64,000 nucleotides of DNA, taken from NCBI GenBank assembly GCA_947458745.1, contig CANGYQ010000003.1, positions 62,001-126,000 on the forward strand, read 5' to 3'. This document shows, in pieces, positions 17,154 through 26,436 of the stretch. The notes below the pieces were generated by a model, which saw only the letters and a program-made list of their open reading frames with translations, was not told the origin of the DNA and made no database searches. A program made the position numbers and the translations under genes. The DNA is from Bryobacteraceae bacterium (GTDB lineage: Bacteria; Acidobacteriota; Terriglobia; Bryobacterales; Bryobacteraceae). How positions within the stretch are numbered: the stretch's first letter is position 1; each line of letters opens with the position of its first letter.

Positions 17154-17610
17154 GCCACCTGCCGAGAGAGCCGGCGTTGTAACGGCGACTTGGTCTGGTC
17201 CGCTTCCCCCGCCCCGACTACTTGGCGAATATGAGTCTGTGTGCGCAGGGGCTGCTGATCGCATTCTGCGCGTGATGGAAAACGAGGCTTCGCATCGGCA
17301 CGATTGCGAGCGGAGGGACTTGGATTCAGAAATAGAAACCCGGCGGGCAGAAGCCAGTGCCTTCAAGCGCGGTCAGTTGTTTGCACTGCTCATCGCCTTG
17401 ACGGGTTTCGGGCTCTCGGCGTGGGTCTTGATGTCAGCGCAGACCACCGGTACCGCAGTGGGTGGTTCCATCCTGGGCGTCGGTTCAATCACCACAATTG
17501 TGTTAGCGTTTCTCCGCCGGTCAGACGATCCACGTCTGCCGAGTCCGAGCGAGGAAGCGGGCAAGGCACCCGCCCCGAATTCGAAGGGCAGCAAGCGGAA
17601 GCAGCGATAG
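17110..17610 (+). CDS. DUF2335 two-helix membrane protein
   Basis: 166 residues. The DUF2335 signature starts with SGPLPPPRLLGEYE (residues 29-42), then AADRILRVMENEASHRHDCERRDLD and two membrane helices at about 88-108 and 115-136. The C-terminal tail is basic (GSKRKQR). Such proteins sit in the inner membrane and often occur in accessory regions; their role is not known. The preceding small gene overlaps the start, and the two likely work together. Confidence 0.85.
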   Translation: MIPGPANQPHSQTDRPPAERAGVVTATWSGPLPPPRLLGEYESVCAGAADRILRVMENEASHRHDCERRDLDSEIETRRAEASAFKRGQLFALLIALTGFGLSAWVLMSAQTTGTAVGGSILGVGSITTIVLAFLRRSDDPRLPSPSEEAGKAPAPNSKGSKRKQR

Positions 17611-17655
17611 GCAGGTCAAGCTGTACGTCAGTTCTGGGGGCGTTTCAAGGTCCAA

Positions 17656-18306
17656 ATGCAGCATATTCTTGTCTATGGCGATTCGCTCAGTTGGGGCATC
17701 ATTCCGGGCACGCGGCAGCGGCTGACATTCATCGAACGCTGGCCCGGCGTGCTGGAAGCAGGCCTCCTGGACCATGGCTTTCCCGCCCGCGTCACCGAGA
17801 ATTGTTTGAACGGACGCCGTACCGTCTGGGAAGATCCGTTCAAGCCTGGCCGTGACGGCCGCCAGGGCCTTCAGCAGGTGATCGAAAGCCAGTCGCCGCT
17901 CGACCTGGTGATTCTGCTGCTCGGCACCAACGACTTCCAGTTCTCAACGCCGTTCAATGAAGCCTGGTCCGCCGCTCAGGGTGTCACCACGCTCGTGAAT
18001 CTTATCCGGACCGCGCCCATTGAGCCCGGCATGCCGGTGCCGCCGATCCTGCTGATCGCCCCACCACCGATGCGGCCCCCGCGCGGCCTGGTGGGGCAGA
18101 AGTTCCAAGGTGCACCGGAACGCTCCGCGGGTCTGGCTGACGCTTACCGCCAGACGGCCGAACTGCTGGGCTGCCCTTTCTTTGATGCCGGATCCGTCGC
18201 CGTTTCCAGTGAAGGTGATGGCGTGCACCTCGATTCCGACCAACACCTCCGGTTGGGTGAGGCTCTGGTGCACGTCGTCGGCGCTCTGTTGAAGCCTCAC
18301 CACTAG
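17656..18306 (+). CDS. SGNH/GDSL-family hydrolase (arylesterase-like)
   Basis: 216 residues. Block I is ILVYGDSLSWGIIPGT with the nucleophilic Ser, block III is LVILLLGTNDFQF with the oxyanion Asn, and the C-terminal catalytic pair lies in SEGDGVHLDSDQHLRLGEAL (DGVHL). Members hydrolyse esters such as aryl or acetyl esters. There is no signal peptide, so a cytoplasmic site is likely. The gene stands alone, 46 bp after DUF2335. Confidence 0.88.
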   Translation: MQHILVYGDSLSWGIIPGTRQRLTFIERWPGVLEAGLLDHGFPARVTENCLNGRRTVWEDPFKPGRDGRQGLQQVIESQSPLDLVILLLGTNDFQFSTPFNEAWSAAQGVTTLVNLIRTAPIEPGMPVPPILLIAPPPMRPPRGLVGQKFQGAPERSAGLADAYRQTAELLGCPFFDAGSVAVSSEGDGVHLDSDQHLRLGEALVHVVGALLKPHH

Positions 18307-18372
18307 AACGGGTAAAGGGACGCGCCCGCCGACAAAAATCCGGAACTCGCCCCTCGCTCTTTTTTGTATGCC

Positions 18373-18411
18373 TTGACATTCTACATATCACGTCGATACT
18401 GATATGTAGAA
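18373..18411 (+). promoter_or_regulatory. padR promoter with perfect palindromic operator
   Basis: A -35 box TTGACA (18373-18378) is followed after 16 bases by GATACT (18395-18400). Embedded is a perfect 12-bp inverted repeat, TTCTACATATCA (18379-18390) and TGATATGTAGAA (18400-18411), with a 9-base spacer. It contains the ACAT/ATGT half-sites typical of PadR binding. It covers the -10 box and probable transcription start of the PadR gene at 18421, so autorepression is the natural reading. Confidence 0.75.
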
Positions 18412-18420
18412 GAACAAGGT

Positions 18421-18765
18421 ATGGACCTCAAACGATCAGACCTGCTGCAGGGCACGCTCGACCTGCTGATTTTGAAGACTATTGAGCATCGCCCGCTCCA
18501 CGGCTACGCCATGGCCCAGCGCATTTTGGAGACGTCGCGGGAGGTGCTGGCCGTACAGCAGGGGTCGCTTTACCCGGCACTCCATCGGCTGGAGCGCAAG
18601 GGCTTCATCCAAGCGGAATGGCGGGAAGCGGAGAGCAAGCGGATGGCGAAGTTCTATTCTCTGACGCCCTCCGGCCGCACCCAACTGGCTGAAGAAATGG
18701 ACCAGTGGCAGCGCTACGCCCGCGCCATCCAGTGGGTGCTGCAAGCCGAAGGGGCCGCGTCATGA
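18421..18765 (+). CDS. PadR-family transcriptional regulator
   Basis: 114 residues with the PadR winged helix: LLQGTLDLLILKTIEHRPLHGYAMAQRILETS, the recognition region QQGSLYPALHRLERKGFIQAEW, and the wing KFYSLTPSGRTQLAEEM. It is of the short PadR type placed immediately upstream of ADOP-type MacB/FtsX permease genes in Acidobacteria, and it is here too, with a 4-bp overlap. It probably controls its own promoter through the palindrome upstream. The regulator is intact although the permease is not. Confidence 0.9.
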   Translation: MDLKRSDLLQGTLDLLILKTIEHRPLHGYAMAQRILETSREVLAVQQGSLYPALHRLERKGFIQAEWREAESKRMAKFYSLTPSGRTQLAEEMDQWQRYARAIQWVLQAEGAAS

Positions 18766-19472
18766 GATGGCCTTGGACCAAGCAGGATTCCGAGCTGGAT
18801 CGCGAGATCAACTTCCACCTGGACCAGATCACGGCTGAATACGTGGCCGCCGGGGTCACCGAGAAAGAAGCACGCCGGTTGGCGCGGATTGATTTCGGCG
18901 GCCCAGAGCAGATCAAGGACGAATGCCGTGACGTCAGCCGTTGGCGCTGGTTGAACGACCTGGGCCAGGACCTCCGCTTTGGCTGGCGGATGATGCGGAA
19001 GGCCCCGGTGGTCACGTGGGCCGCGGCGCTCTCGCTGGCGCTGGGCATTGGGGCCAACACGTCGATCTTCTCGCTGATGGAGCTCGTCCTGTGGCGTTCG
19101 CTACCCGTGCCGCGGCCGGAGGAACTAGTGCTGGTCAACTGGCAGGCGCGCGACTTCCCCCAAGGGCTGGCCAAAGGTGGGGCGGGCCACATGTTCCCCA
19201 CTGGCGACGGGGACGACGTGGGCGACATGTTCTCCCTGGACGCCGTCCAGAAATTCCAGCGGGAGGCCAACGGCAAGGCGCTACTGGCCACCTACAACTT
19301 CTCGGAGCGGGTCAGCTGCAGTTACGAAGGCCGGTCCAGCGTGGCGGATGAGCGGCCGGTGGACGACAAGTTCTTTCAGGTGCCGGCCGTGAATGCCGCC
19401 GCCGGGCGCGTCTTTCTGCCCGCCTGGCGAGCGGCGGCCGGCGACCCAACAGTGGCGCTGCGGCAGGAATAG
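18762..19472 (+). pseudogene. ADOP-type MacB/FtsX permease, internally deleted
   Basis: 236 residues, against roughly 800-880 for intact acidobacterial duplicated orphan permeases. From the ATG at 18762 it keeps the N-terminal cytoplasmic part (MRWPWTKQDSELDREINFHL, ARRLARIDFGG), the first membrane helix (VVTWAAALSLALGIGANTSIF) and the start of the periplasmic MacB domain up to AVNAAAGRVF. It then runs directly into LPAWRAAAGDPTVALRQE, which is the extreme C-terminus of the family. The middle ~550 residues are gone, in frame. Transport activity is impossible. It overlaps the padR gene by 4 bp. Confidence 0.8.
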
Positions 19473-19532
19473 CGACGAGAGCACGTGATTGAGGGGAACT
19501 GCTGGTCCCCCACCGGGTTACCATCGGAACGA

Positions 19533-20015
19533 ATGCGCTGGAAGACTGCACTGCTGGTGATGTTGGTAATGGCGGGCCTGGCTCTGCTGGTCAACCGCGA
19601 ATCACCCATCGGCGCCGGACTTAGCCGGACGCTCTCCAAAGACACGTCCGGAACCCCGGTGGTGGAGTGGGCCACCCTGCGCGGTCTCGATAACCATACC
19701 GGCAAATCCTCAGCGGAAGTAGCCGCGATTGATGGCAAGCCGGTGAAAGTGCCGGGCTACATCGTACCCTTGGACGACGACTCCCGGGAGATCACCGAGT
19801 TTCTGCTGGTGCCCTATATGGGTGCCTGCGTACACACCCCGCCGCCGCCGCCCAACCAGATGATCTACGTGAAGATGCTGAAGGGTGAAAAGGCGGCGTT
19901 CGGACTGAACGATGCGGTGTGGGTGGAAGGTGCAATCTTCGTCGGACGGCGGAGCAGTCCCTATGGGCCCACGTTTTACGCCATGACGGCCAAGTCAGTG
20001 TCGGCCTACCAGTAA
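19533..20015 (+). CDS. DUF3299 membrane-anchored protein
   Basis: 160 residues from the ATG at 19533 (MRWKTALLVMLVMAGLALLV), an N-terminal signal anchor. The body matches DUF3299: VVEWATLRGLD, GKPVKVPGYIVPLD, ITEFLLVPYMGACVHTPPPPPNQMIYV and AVWVEGAIFVGR. The Cys-His-Thr-Pro segment is the family hallmark. DUF3299 proteins are exported lipoprotein-like or anchored proteins of unknown function, sometimes near metal or transport genes. A longer frame from 19485 lacks support for its start. Confidence 0.8.
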   Translation: MRWKTALLVMLVMAGLALLVNRESPIGAGLSRTLSKDTSGTPVVEWATLRGLDNHTGKSSAEVAAIDGKPVKVPGYIVPLDDDSREITEFLLVPYMGACVHTPPPPPNQMIYVKMLKGEKAAFGLNDAVWVEGAIFVGRRSSPYGPTFYAMTAKSVSAYQ

Positions 20016-20032
20016 GTCTGCCCCCGGCACGA

Positions 20033-20515
20033 CTACGCGGCGCACGGCGCGCAGCGGTGTTCATGCACCGCGCGGTAAAGTGCCTGGCGGATCTGCGAGG
20101 GCGAAGTCTGGTCCTTCACCAGATACGCCGAGACACTGTTGCCCATGGTGAGATCCCGCGAAAGTTCAGCATCGTCACCCGTCAGGATCACCATCGGCAC
20201 GTGGTACGCCGTCGAGGCTTCCAGAGCTCGCTGGCTGCGGTAACCAGTCATCTCGGGTAAACCGAGGTCCAACAGAACCACATCAATGCCCGGTTGTCCG
20301 ACCCGCTTCATCGCTTGTGTCAGGTTCGGACTCCACTCCAACTGGAAGTCTTCTTGTTCGCTCTTGGTCAAGCTCATCCGCACCAGCATCGCGGCCTCGA
20401 CGTCATCTTCGACCAGCAAGACATGAATCGGTTCCGCCGTTGCTGAGTCAGGATCGCTGAGGTGACCGTGAATCAACGAGGTGAGGGGCTCGGGGGGGAA
20501 GCCATTCTGTCGCAT
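20033..20515 (-). CDS. single-domain response regulator
   Basis: 160 residues from the ATG at 20515; a longer open frame overlaps the divergent kinase leader and is not needed. After a ~28-residue leader, the receiver domain shows IHVLLVEDDVEAAMLV (acid pocket), phospho-acceptor Asp83 in IDVVLLDLGLPEMTG, MVILTGDDAE and the conserved Lys134 in AYLVKDQ. No output domain follows. It is divergent from the hybrid kinase at 20703 and could be a diffusible phosphorelay partner of the two hybrid kinases next to it. Confidence 0.85.
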   Translation of the reverse strand: MRQNGFPPEPLTSLIHGHLSDPDSATAEPIHVLLVEDDVEAAMLVRMSLTKSEQEDFQLEWSPNLTQAMKRVGQPGIDVVLLDLGLPEMTGYRSQRALEASTAYHVPMVILTGDDAELSRDLTMGNSVSAYLVKDQTSPSQIRQALYRAVHEHRCAPCAA

Positions 20516-20702
20516 ACCGTAAACATCGGTCGAGAAAATGGGCGTAATAGGTCTACTATGGGAATACAGTTGTACTCGCGGTTGGCGTAATACGCACCCG
20601 CGGAAGCGTCGAGAGACGGCCAGCCCCGCCCGGTTGACCGGCCGCTTCACCCAGCCTGGGCCCAGTGCTGGTAGGTGCTGCTGCGACATGTGGAGAAAAC
20701 TC

Positions 20703-23348
20703 ATGCCCATGAGGGCCCGATCCAACGACTCCCACCCGGAGACGCCCCCGGTGGCTGAGCCGGTGCCCAATGGCATACTCCTGTTGAGCCGCACCGGCGT
20801 CATCACTTCCGCAAACACCACTGCCACGAAGATGTTCGGCTATCTGCCGGGCGAACTCATTGGGCTCTCGGTGGAGACGATTCTCCCCAAGTCCCTGAGT
20901 GGGACACCCGGTCGGGAAGCCAGCAATGAACTGGACCCCGACGCCGCGTTTGCCGAATCCGCTCATGACCGGCTGGCACTGCATAAGGATGGGTCGACCT
21001 TTCCGGTTTCCATTGGCTTCAACCTCATTGAGACCGACCATGAGACCTCCATTCTCTATTCCGTGGTCGATATCAGCGAGTGGCGCCGCAGTGCCGCCTT
21101 GCTGAAGAATTCGGTGGAGCGTTTGCGGCTGGCTACCCGGGGCGCGGGAGTCGGCATCTGGGAGTACAACATCACCGACAACGAGGTGATCTGGGACGAT
21201 CAGATGTTCCGCCTCTACGGTACGACCCGCGAAGAGTTCGGCGGTGCCTATGAAGCCTGGCGCCAGGGTGTCCATCCCGATGACCAGGCCCACGGCGATG
21301 AGGAAGTGCAGCTCGCTCTCCGGGGAGAAAAAGAATTCGACACCGAGTTTCGCGTAGTGTGGGGCGATGGCAGTATCCACACCATTCGCGCCCTGGCCGT
21401 CGTCAAGCGCGATGAATCCGGCCGGCCCATCAAAATGGTCGGCACCAATTGGGACATCACCGAACAGAAGCGCGTGGCCCAGATGAAGTCGGAGTTTCTG
21501 GCCAATATGAGCCACGAGATCCGGACCCCCATGAACGTCATCATTGGCATGAGCGGGCTGCTGCTGGAGACCGACCTCGATGAAGTGCAGGCTGATTTCA
21601 CCCGTACCATTCGACAAGGCGCGGAATCCCTGCTGGGCATCATCAATGGCGTGCTCGATTTCTCGAAGCTCGAGGCCGGGCGGCTGGAGCCGGATCCGGA
21701 GGACTTCAGCATCGACTCCATGGCCGAAGAGACAGTCGAGTTCTTCGCCCAACAGGCACTGGAGAAGGGTCTCGAGTTGAACTGCTTTGTTTCGGGCGAT
21801 GTGCCCGCCTGGGCCCGGGCCGACCGCGGCCGGTTGCGCCAGATTCTCACCAATCTGATCGGCAACGCCGTGAAGTTTACCGAGCAAGGCGAGGTCAGCT
21901 TGCATGTCGGCGTCATCGATCATGATGAGTTCCGCAGCATGGTCTGCTTTGAAGTTCGCGACACCGGCATCGGCATCGCGCCCGATGTCCAGGGACATCT
22001 GTTTAACGCTTTCACGCAAGCCGACGGCTCCACGACGCGGCGCTATGGTGGGTCCGGGCTGGGCCTGGCGATCTCCAAGAAACTGGCTGAAATGATGGGT
22101 GGCACCATCAGCCTGGAAAGCAGCCTGGGCCAGGGATCAAGTTTCTTCTTGAAGGTGCCGGTGACGGCGGCTCTCACCGCCAAGCCTCACGACGACACCC
22201 CGGCCTTCCGGCTGGAAGGTGTCCGGACGTTAGTGGTGGACGATGTCGAAATGAATCGCACCATCGTGCAGCAGTATGTGGAGACCTGGGGCATGCGCCC
22301 CGATTGCGTCGCCAATGGATTTGAGGCCATTACGCGTCTCCGCGACGCGGCCGGCGCGGGCGATCCCTACGGCTTGCTGATTCTCGACTGCGGAATGCCG
22401 GGTATCAGTGGTGTCGACGTCGCCCGCATCGTCCACTCCGATCCGCACATTGCCGCCACGCCCATCATCATGCTGACGTCCTACGACGACAGGGCGGAAG
22501 TGAAGGGGGCCAAGAGCCTCGGCGTCCTGCACTTTCTCACCAAACCCGTGCGCCGGCATCTGTTGCACCGGACCATTCTCCGGACACTCAACCCCAATCC
22601 GCCGGTAACATCGGCCCCGATGCAGACCGAACGGGCCGCGGCCAAGTCCCCCGCGCCCCAGGGCCCTCGGTTGTTGCTCGCGGAAGACAATATCGATAAC
22701 CAGAAGCTGGCCGTCTGGGTGCTGCAGAAGCACGGCTTCGCCTGCGACGTGGCGTCCAACGGCCTGGAAGTGATGCGCATGGTGGCCGAGCGCAACTACC
22801 CGCTGGTGCTGATGGATTGTCAGATGCCCCTCATGGACGGCTTTGAGGCCACCGCCGCCATCCGCAAGAATGAGCAGGCGCAGCCGAGTCACCTGCCGAT
22901 CATCGCGCTGACCGCCCACGCTCTGGCCGAAGACCGGGACCGTTGTCTGGCGGCCGGCATGGATGACTACATCTCCAAACCCATTGACGAGAAGGCCCTG
23001 GTGGCCACCATCAAGCGTTGGCTGCCACCGGCCTCAGCCGGGCGCGCGCCCCAACTCACTGATCCAGTGCTGGAAGCCCTCATCCCCAGTTACCTGGACA
23101 ATCGCAAGCACGATGTCATCATGCTGGCTGAGGCCGTCGCCACCGGTGACCTCCCGGCGGCTCGCGTGATCGGGCACGGCATGAAGGGGTCGGGCTCCGG
23201 CTATGGCTTCCCCCAGATCACCGAAATTGGCCGGGCCATTGAACAATGCGCGGCGGCCCAGGACGCCCTGGGCCTTGAACAGCAGATCAGGCGCCTGCAG
23301 GACTTCCTCTCGGAGTTGGCGGGCCGCCCCGGCGTACAAAGCCGTTAA
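20703..23348 (+). CDS. hybrid histidine kinase PAS-PAS-HisKA-HATPase-REC-REC-Hpt
   Basis: 881 residues from the ATG at 20703, preceded by GGAG. Order: a PAS domain (GILLLSRTGVITSANTTA), a second PAS/PAC (VGIWEYNITDNEVIWDDQMFRLYG), the HisKA H-box FLANMSHEIRTPMNVIIG with His271, an HATPase (LIGNAVKFTEQG, DTGIGIAPD, YGGSGLGLAISK), two receivers with Asp562 (ILDCGMPG) and Asp705 (LMDCQMPLMDG), and a C-terminal Hpt with His825 (VIGHGMKGSGSGYGF). All phosphorelay residues are present. No membrane helix, so it senses a cytoplasmic cue. A close paralogue follows. Confidence 0.92.
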   Translation: MPMRARSNDSHPETPPVAEPVPNGILLLSRTGVITSANTTATKMFGYLPGELIGLSVETILPKSLSGTPGREASNELDPDAAFAESAHDRLALHKDGSTFPVSIGFNLIETDHETSILYSVVDISEWRRSAALLKNSVERLRLATRGAGVGIWEYNITDNEVIWDDQMFRLYGTTREEFGGAYEAWRQGVHPDDQAHGDEEVQLALRGEKEFDTEFRVVWGDGSIHTIRALAVVKRDESGRPIKMVGTNWDITEQKRVAQMKSEFLANMSHEIRTPMNVIIGMSGLLLETDLDEVQADFTRTIRQGAESLLGIINGVLDFSKLEAGRLEPDPEDFSIDSMAEETVEFFAQQALEKGLELNCFVSGDVPAWARADRGRLRQILTNLIGNAVKFTEQGEVSLHVGVIDHDEFRSMVCFEVRDTGIGIAPDVQGHLFNAFTQADGSTTRRYGGSGLGLAISKKLAEMMGGTISLESSLGQGSSFFLKVPVTAALTAKPHDDTPAFRLEGVRTLVVDDVEMNRTIVQQYVETWGMRPDCVANGFEAITRLRDAAGAGDPYGLLILDCGMPGISGVDVARIVHSDPHIAATPIIMLTSYDDRAEVKGAKSLGVLHFLTKPVRRHLLHRTILRTLNPNPPVTSAPMQTERAAAKSPAPQGPRLLLAEDNIDNQKLAVWVLQKHGFACDVASNGLEVMRMVAERNYPLVLMDCQMPLMDGFEATAAIRKNEQAQPSHLPIIALTAHALAEDRDRCLAAGMDDYISKPIDEKALVATIKRWLPPASAGRAPQLTDPVLEALIPSYLDNRKHDVIMLAEAVATGDLPAARVIGHGMKGSGSGYGFPQITEIGRAIEQCAAAQDALGLEQQIRRLQDFLSELAGRPGVQSR

Positions 23349-23544
23349 CACCGCCCCCTAAAGAAAGTTCGTCGCGCCCGTCGCTTCCGCCGATATACCC
23401 CAGTTGGGGGAGTGGGCAAATGAGAAGCGACAACGTACCGTGCTTCAGCGCGGACATTAGTCAGGGAGTATCTATACGTGGCCCGGAGATATCTCTTCGA
23501 GATTCGGTTGCCTCAGCCGAAATGAAGCTGACGGTGATTCTTTC

Positions 23545-26406
23545 GTGATTGCAGTTCCTCCGCCCGACGAATTAACCTGGCTGCGCCCGCTGCGCGAGGC
23601 AGAACTCCTCGATACGGTCCCGGAGCAGGCCTGCGATGCCACGGTCAGCTTAGTCGCGCGGATGTGTGGCGTTCCCATCGCGGCCGTCAGCCTGGTGGAT
23701 GAAGCACGGCAGCGGTTTACGTCTTCAGTGGGTCTGGACGTCAGCGAAGCCTCGCGCGACTGGACCTTCTGCACCCACGCCATCCAGGAACCGGACCGCA
23801 TGCTGACGGTGCCGGACGCCACCCAGGACCCGCGCTTTGCTGACCATCCGCTGGTGACCGGCCCACCGGAGATCCGCTTCTACGCGGGCGTTCCGCTGCG
23901 CTGCGGCCCCGGGCCCGCACTGGGAACTCTCTGCATCATGGACCGGACACCCCGGACGCTCACCGAAGAACAAACGCTGCTTCTCCGTGAAATGGCCGCT
24001 CATGTCGCAGCCATCATCGAAACGCGCATCACGCTCCGCCAGCTGCGCCAAAGTGAGAAGGCGCACCGCGAGTCGGAAAGCCGGTTCGAGCTGATGGCCG
24101 ACGAAACCCCGGTGGCCATCTGGACCCGCGATGCCGCCAATCGGATTGAGTACGTCAACCGCCGCGCGCTGGTGTTCTGCGGGAAGACGGACGAAGAGTT
24201 CCGCCGCTCGGGCTGGCTGGAGAGCGTCCATCCTGACGACCTCCGCCACATCGCGCAAAACCTGGACGAGATCCGCCAAGGCGCCTCTCTGCGGACCGAG
24301 GTCCGGCTGCGCGATGCCCAAGGCAGCTACCGCTGGGTGCTGGTCTCGATGACCCCGCGCTTCACCGAACCCGGCGAATATGCCGGCTTCGTCGGCAGCT
24401 TCATCGATATCACGGAGCGGAAGCTGGCGGAAGAACAACTCCAGCAGGTGATGCAACTGAAGTCAGAATTTCTGGCCAACATGAGCCATGAGATCCGCAC
24501 GCCGATGAACGTCATCATCGGGATGAGCGGGTTATTGGCCGACACCGCGCTCACCGAGGACCAGGCCGACTACGCGCAAACCATCCGCAGCGGCGCGGAA
24601 TCGCTTCTGCACATCATCAACGGCGTACTGGACTTCTCCCGCCTGGAAGCCGGCAAGCTGGAACTGGATCTGGAAGACTTCAGCATCGACTCGGCAGCGG
24701 AAGATACCGTGGAGTTCTTCTCCCATCAAGCTCTGCGAAAAGGGCTGGAGCTAACTTGCGCCGTTTCCCCCGATGTGCCTGCCTGGGCCCGTGGAGACCA
24801 GGGCCGTTTGCGGCAGATCCTGACCAACCTGATCGGCAACGCGCTGAAGTTCACCGAAGAAGGGGAAGTGAGCTTGAGCGTCGGCTTGGGGCGGCCATCC
24901 GCCGGCCAGACCATAGTCTGCTTTGCGGTGCACGACACCGGCATCGGCATCTCCCCCGTGGCGCAGCAGCGCCTCTTCCAGGCCTTTACCCAAGCCGATG
25001 GCTCCACCACGCGAAAGTATGGCGGGTCCGGCTTGGGCCTGGCCATCTCCAAGCGTCTGGCCGAGATGATGGGCGGCCGGATCACCGTCTCCAGCCAGCT
25101 TGGTCAAGGGTCCACCTTTACGCTGGAACTGCCGTTCATCGTGCCCCAGGCTCCTCAACCTGCCGACCCTGAACTGACCCCGCATCTGCTGGCCGGAACT
25201 CGCGTGCTCGTGGTCGACGGTGCGGAATCCAGCCGCAGCTTACTGCGGGAGGTACTGGAAGGCTGGGAAATGGTGGTTGATGTGGTCCCGGACTGTCTGC
25301 AGGCGCTGACCCGCATCAGGCAAGCCGCCGAACGAAGGAATCCGTTTAGCCTGGTCCTGCTCGATTGTGGCCTGCCAGGCGTGAGCGGGGTTGATCTTGC
25401 GCGGATCGTCAATGCCGATCCGGAAATCGCCGGCACTCCGCTGATTATGTTGACGGCCTTCCAGGACCCGCAGCGCCGCCAAGCGGCGCGTGATTCCGGC
25501 ATTCGCGTCTTCCTCACCAAACCCATCCGCAAACACGTCCTCCACAAGGCGATCGTCCGCACGCTAGGGCCCCGGCTGTCCACCCCCACCGGAGTCGTCG
25601 TCGCGCCACTCCCCCACCCTCCCGCCACCGATTCTGCCCCACGGATGCGGCCGCTTCTGTTGGTGGAAGACAATGAGGGTAATCAGAAGCTGGCGGCCCG
25701 GATGCTGGCGCGGAACGGGTTCACCTGCGACATCGCCTCCGACGGCCAGCAAGCCGTGGAGATGATAGCGGAACGCGACTATCCGCTGGTGCTGATGGAT
25801 TGCCAAATGCCGCGTCTGGATGGCTTTGCGGCAACAGCGGCCATCCGATCTCAACAGCAAGGTAAGCCCAGCCGCACCCCAATCATCGCGGTCACCGCCC
25901 ATGCCATGCCGGAGGACCGCGAACGGTGCCTGGCGGCGGGGATGGACGACTATATCTCGAAACCGATTGATGAACTGATGCTGATCTCGGCCATCTCCCG
26001 CTGGCTGCTGGTGGCTGAACCAGAGTCTGGTGCCACGGCTGACCCGAGTCCCGCCGGCACACCTGCCCCGATGCCGGAACGGAAAGCCGCAGTGCCCCTG
26101 GCGGACGGCATCGAAGACTTGGTGCCCTGGTATTTGGGCAATCGCCGCAACGATCTGGCGGCTTTGGTCAAGGCGGTCAGCGGCGGCGATCTACCCGCCA
26201 TTCGCGTCATCGGACACAGCATGAAAGGCTCCGGCGCGGGGTATGGCTTTCCCGAGATCACCGACATCGGCCGCGCCATGGAAACCGGGGCCGTCGCCGG
26301 TGATCTGGCCGAGATCCGGCGCCAGATGGATCGGTTGCAAGCCTATCTCGATCATCTGGAAGCGCCGCCCGCCCGGTGCGGCACTATCTTCCTACCGGCG
26401 GAATAA
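23545..26406 (+). CDS. hybrid histidine kinase GAF-PAS-HisKA-HATPase-REC-REC-Hpt
   Basis: 953 residues from a GTG at 23545. An N-terminal GAF domain (ACDATVSLVARMCGVPIAAV to LGTLCIMDRTPR) replaces the first PAS of the neighbour. Then come PAS/PAC (DETPVAIWTRDAANRIEYVN), an H-box with His315, an HATPase (LIGNALKFTEEG, YGGSGLGLAISK), two receivers with Asp607 and Asp752, and Hpt His891 (VIGHSMKGSGAGYGF). In the first receiver the acidic pair is VVDGAE rather than VVDD, which may weaken metal binding there. It is soluble and clearly paralogous to the kinase upstream from the H-box onward. Confidence 0.92.
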   Translation: MIAVPPPDELTWLRPLREAELLDTVPEQACDATVSLVARMCGVPIAAVSLVDEARQRFTSSVGLDVSEASRDWTFCTHAIQEPDRMLTVPDATQDPRFADHPLVTGPPEIRFYAGVPLRCGPGPALGTLCIMDRTPRTLTEEQTLLLREMAAHVAAIIETRITLRQLRQSEKAHRESESRFELMADETPVAIWTRDAANRIEYVNRRALVFCGKTDEEFRRSGWLESVHPDDLRHIAQNLDEIRQGASLRTEVRLRDAQGSYRWVLVSMTPRFTEPGEYAGFVGSFIDITERKLAEEQLQQVMQLKSEFLANMSHEIRTPMNVIIGMSGLLADTALTEDQADYAQTIRSGAESLLHIINGVLDFSRLEAGKLELDLEDFSIDSAAEDTVEFFSHQALRKGLELTCAVSPDVPAWARGDQGRLRQILTNLIGNALKFTEEGEVSLSVGLGRPSAGQTIVCFAVHDTGIGISPVAQQRLFQAFTQADGSTTRKYGGSGLGLAISKRLAEMMGGRITVSSQLGQGSTFTLELPFIVPQAPQPADPELTPHLLAGTRVLVVDGAESSRSLLREVLEGWEMVVDVVPDCLQALTRIRQAAERRNPFSLVLLDCGLPGVSGVDLARIVNADPEIAGTPLIMLTAFQDPQRRQAARDSGIRVFLTKPIRKHVLHKAIVRTLGPRLSTPTGVVVAPLPHPPATDSAPRMRPLLLVEDNEGNQKLAARMLARNGFTCDIASDGQQAVEMIAERDYPLVLMDCQMPRLDGFAATAAIRSQQQGKPSRTPIIAVTAHAMPEDRERCLAAGMDDYISKPIDELMLISAISRWLLVAEPESGATADPSPAGTPAPMPERKAAVPLADGIEDLVPWYLGNRRNDLAALVKAVSGGDLPAIRVIGHSMKGSGAGYGFPEITDIGRAMETGAVAGDLAEIRRQMDRLQAYLDHLEAPPARCGTIFLPAE

Positions 26407-26436
26407 CTGCATCCATATCTGGGATCCTACGGCCAG

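Noticed and set aside
16805..17158. 117-residue reverse frame over the DUF2335 partner
   Set aside because: The forward frame has a ribosome-binding site, overlaps DUF2335 in the expected way and resembles known partners.
20556..22019. 487-residue open frame on the reverse strand
   Set aside because: Antisense to the first hybrid kinase, whose H-box and receiver motifs are unmistakable.
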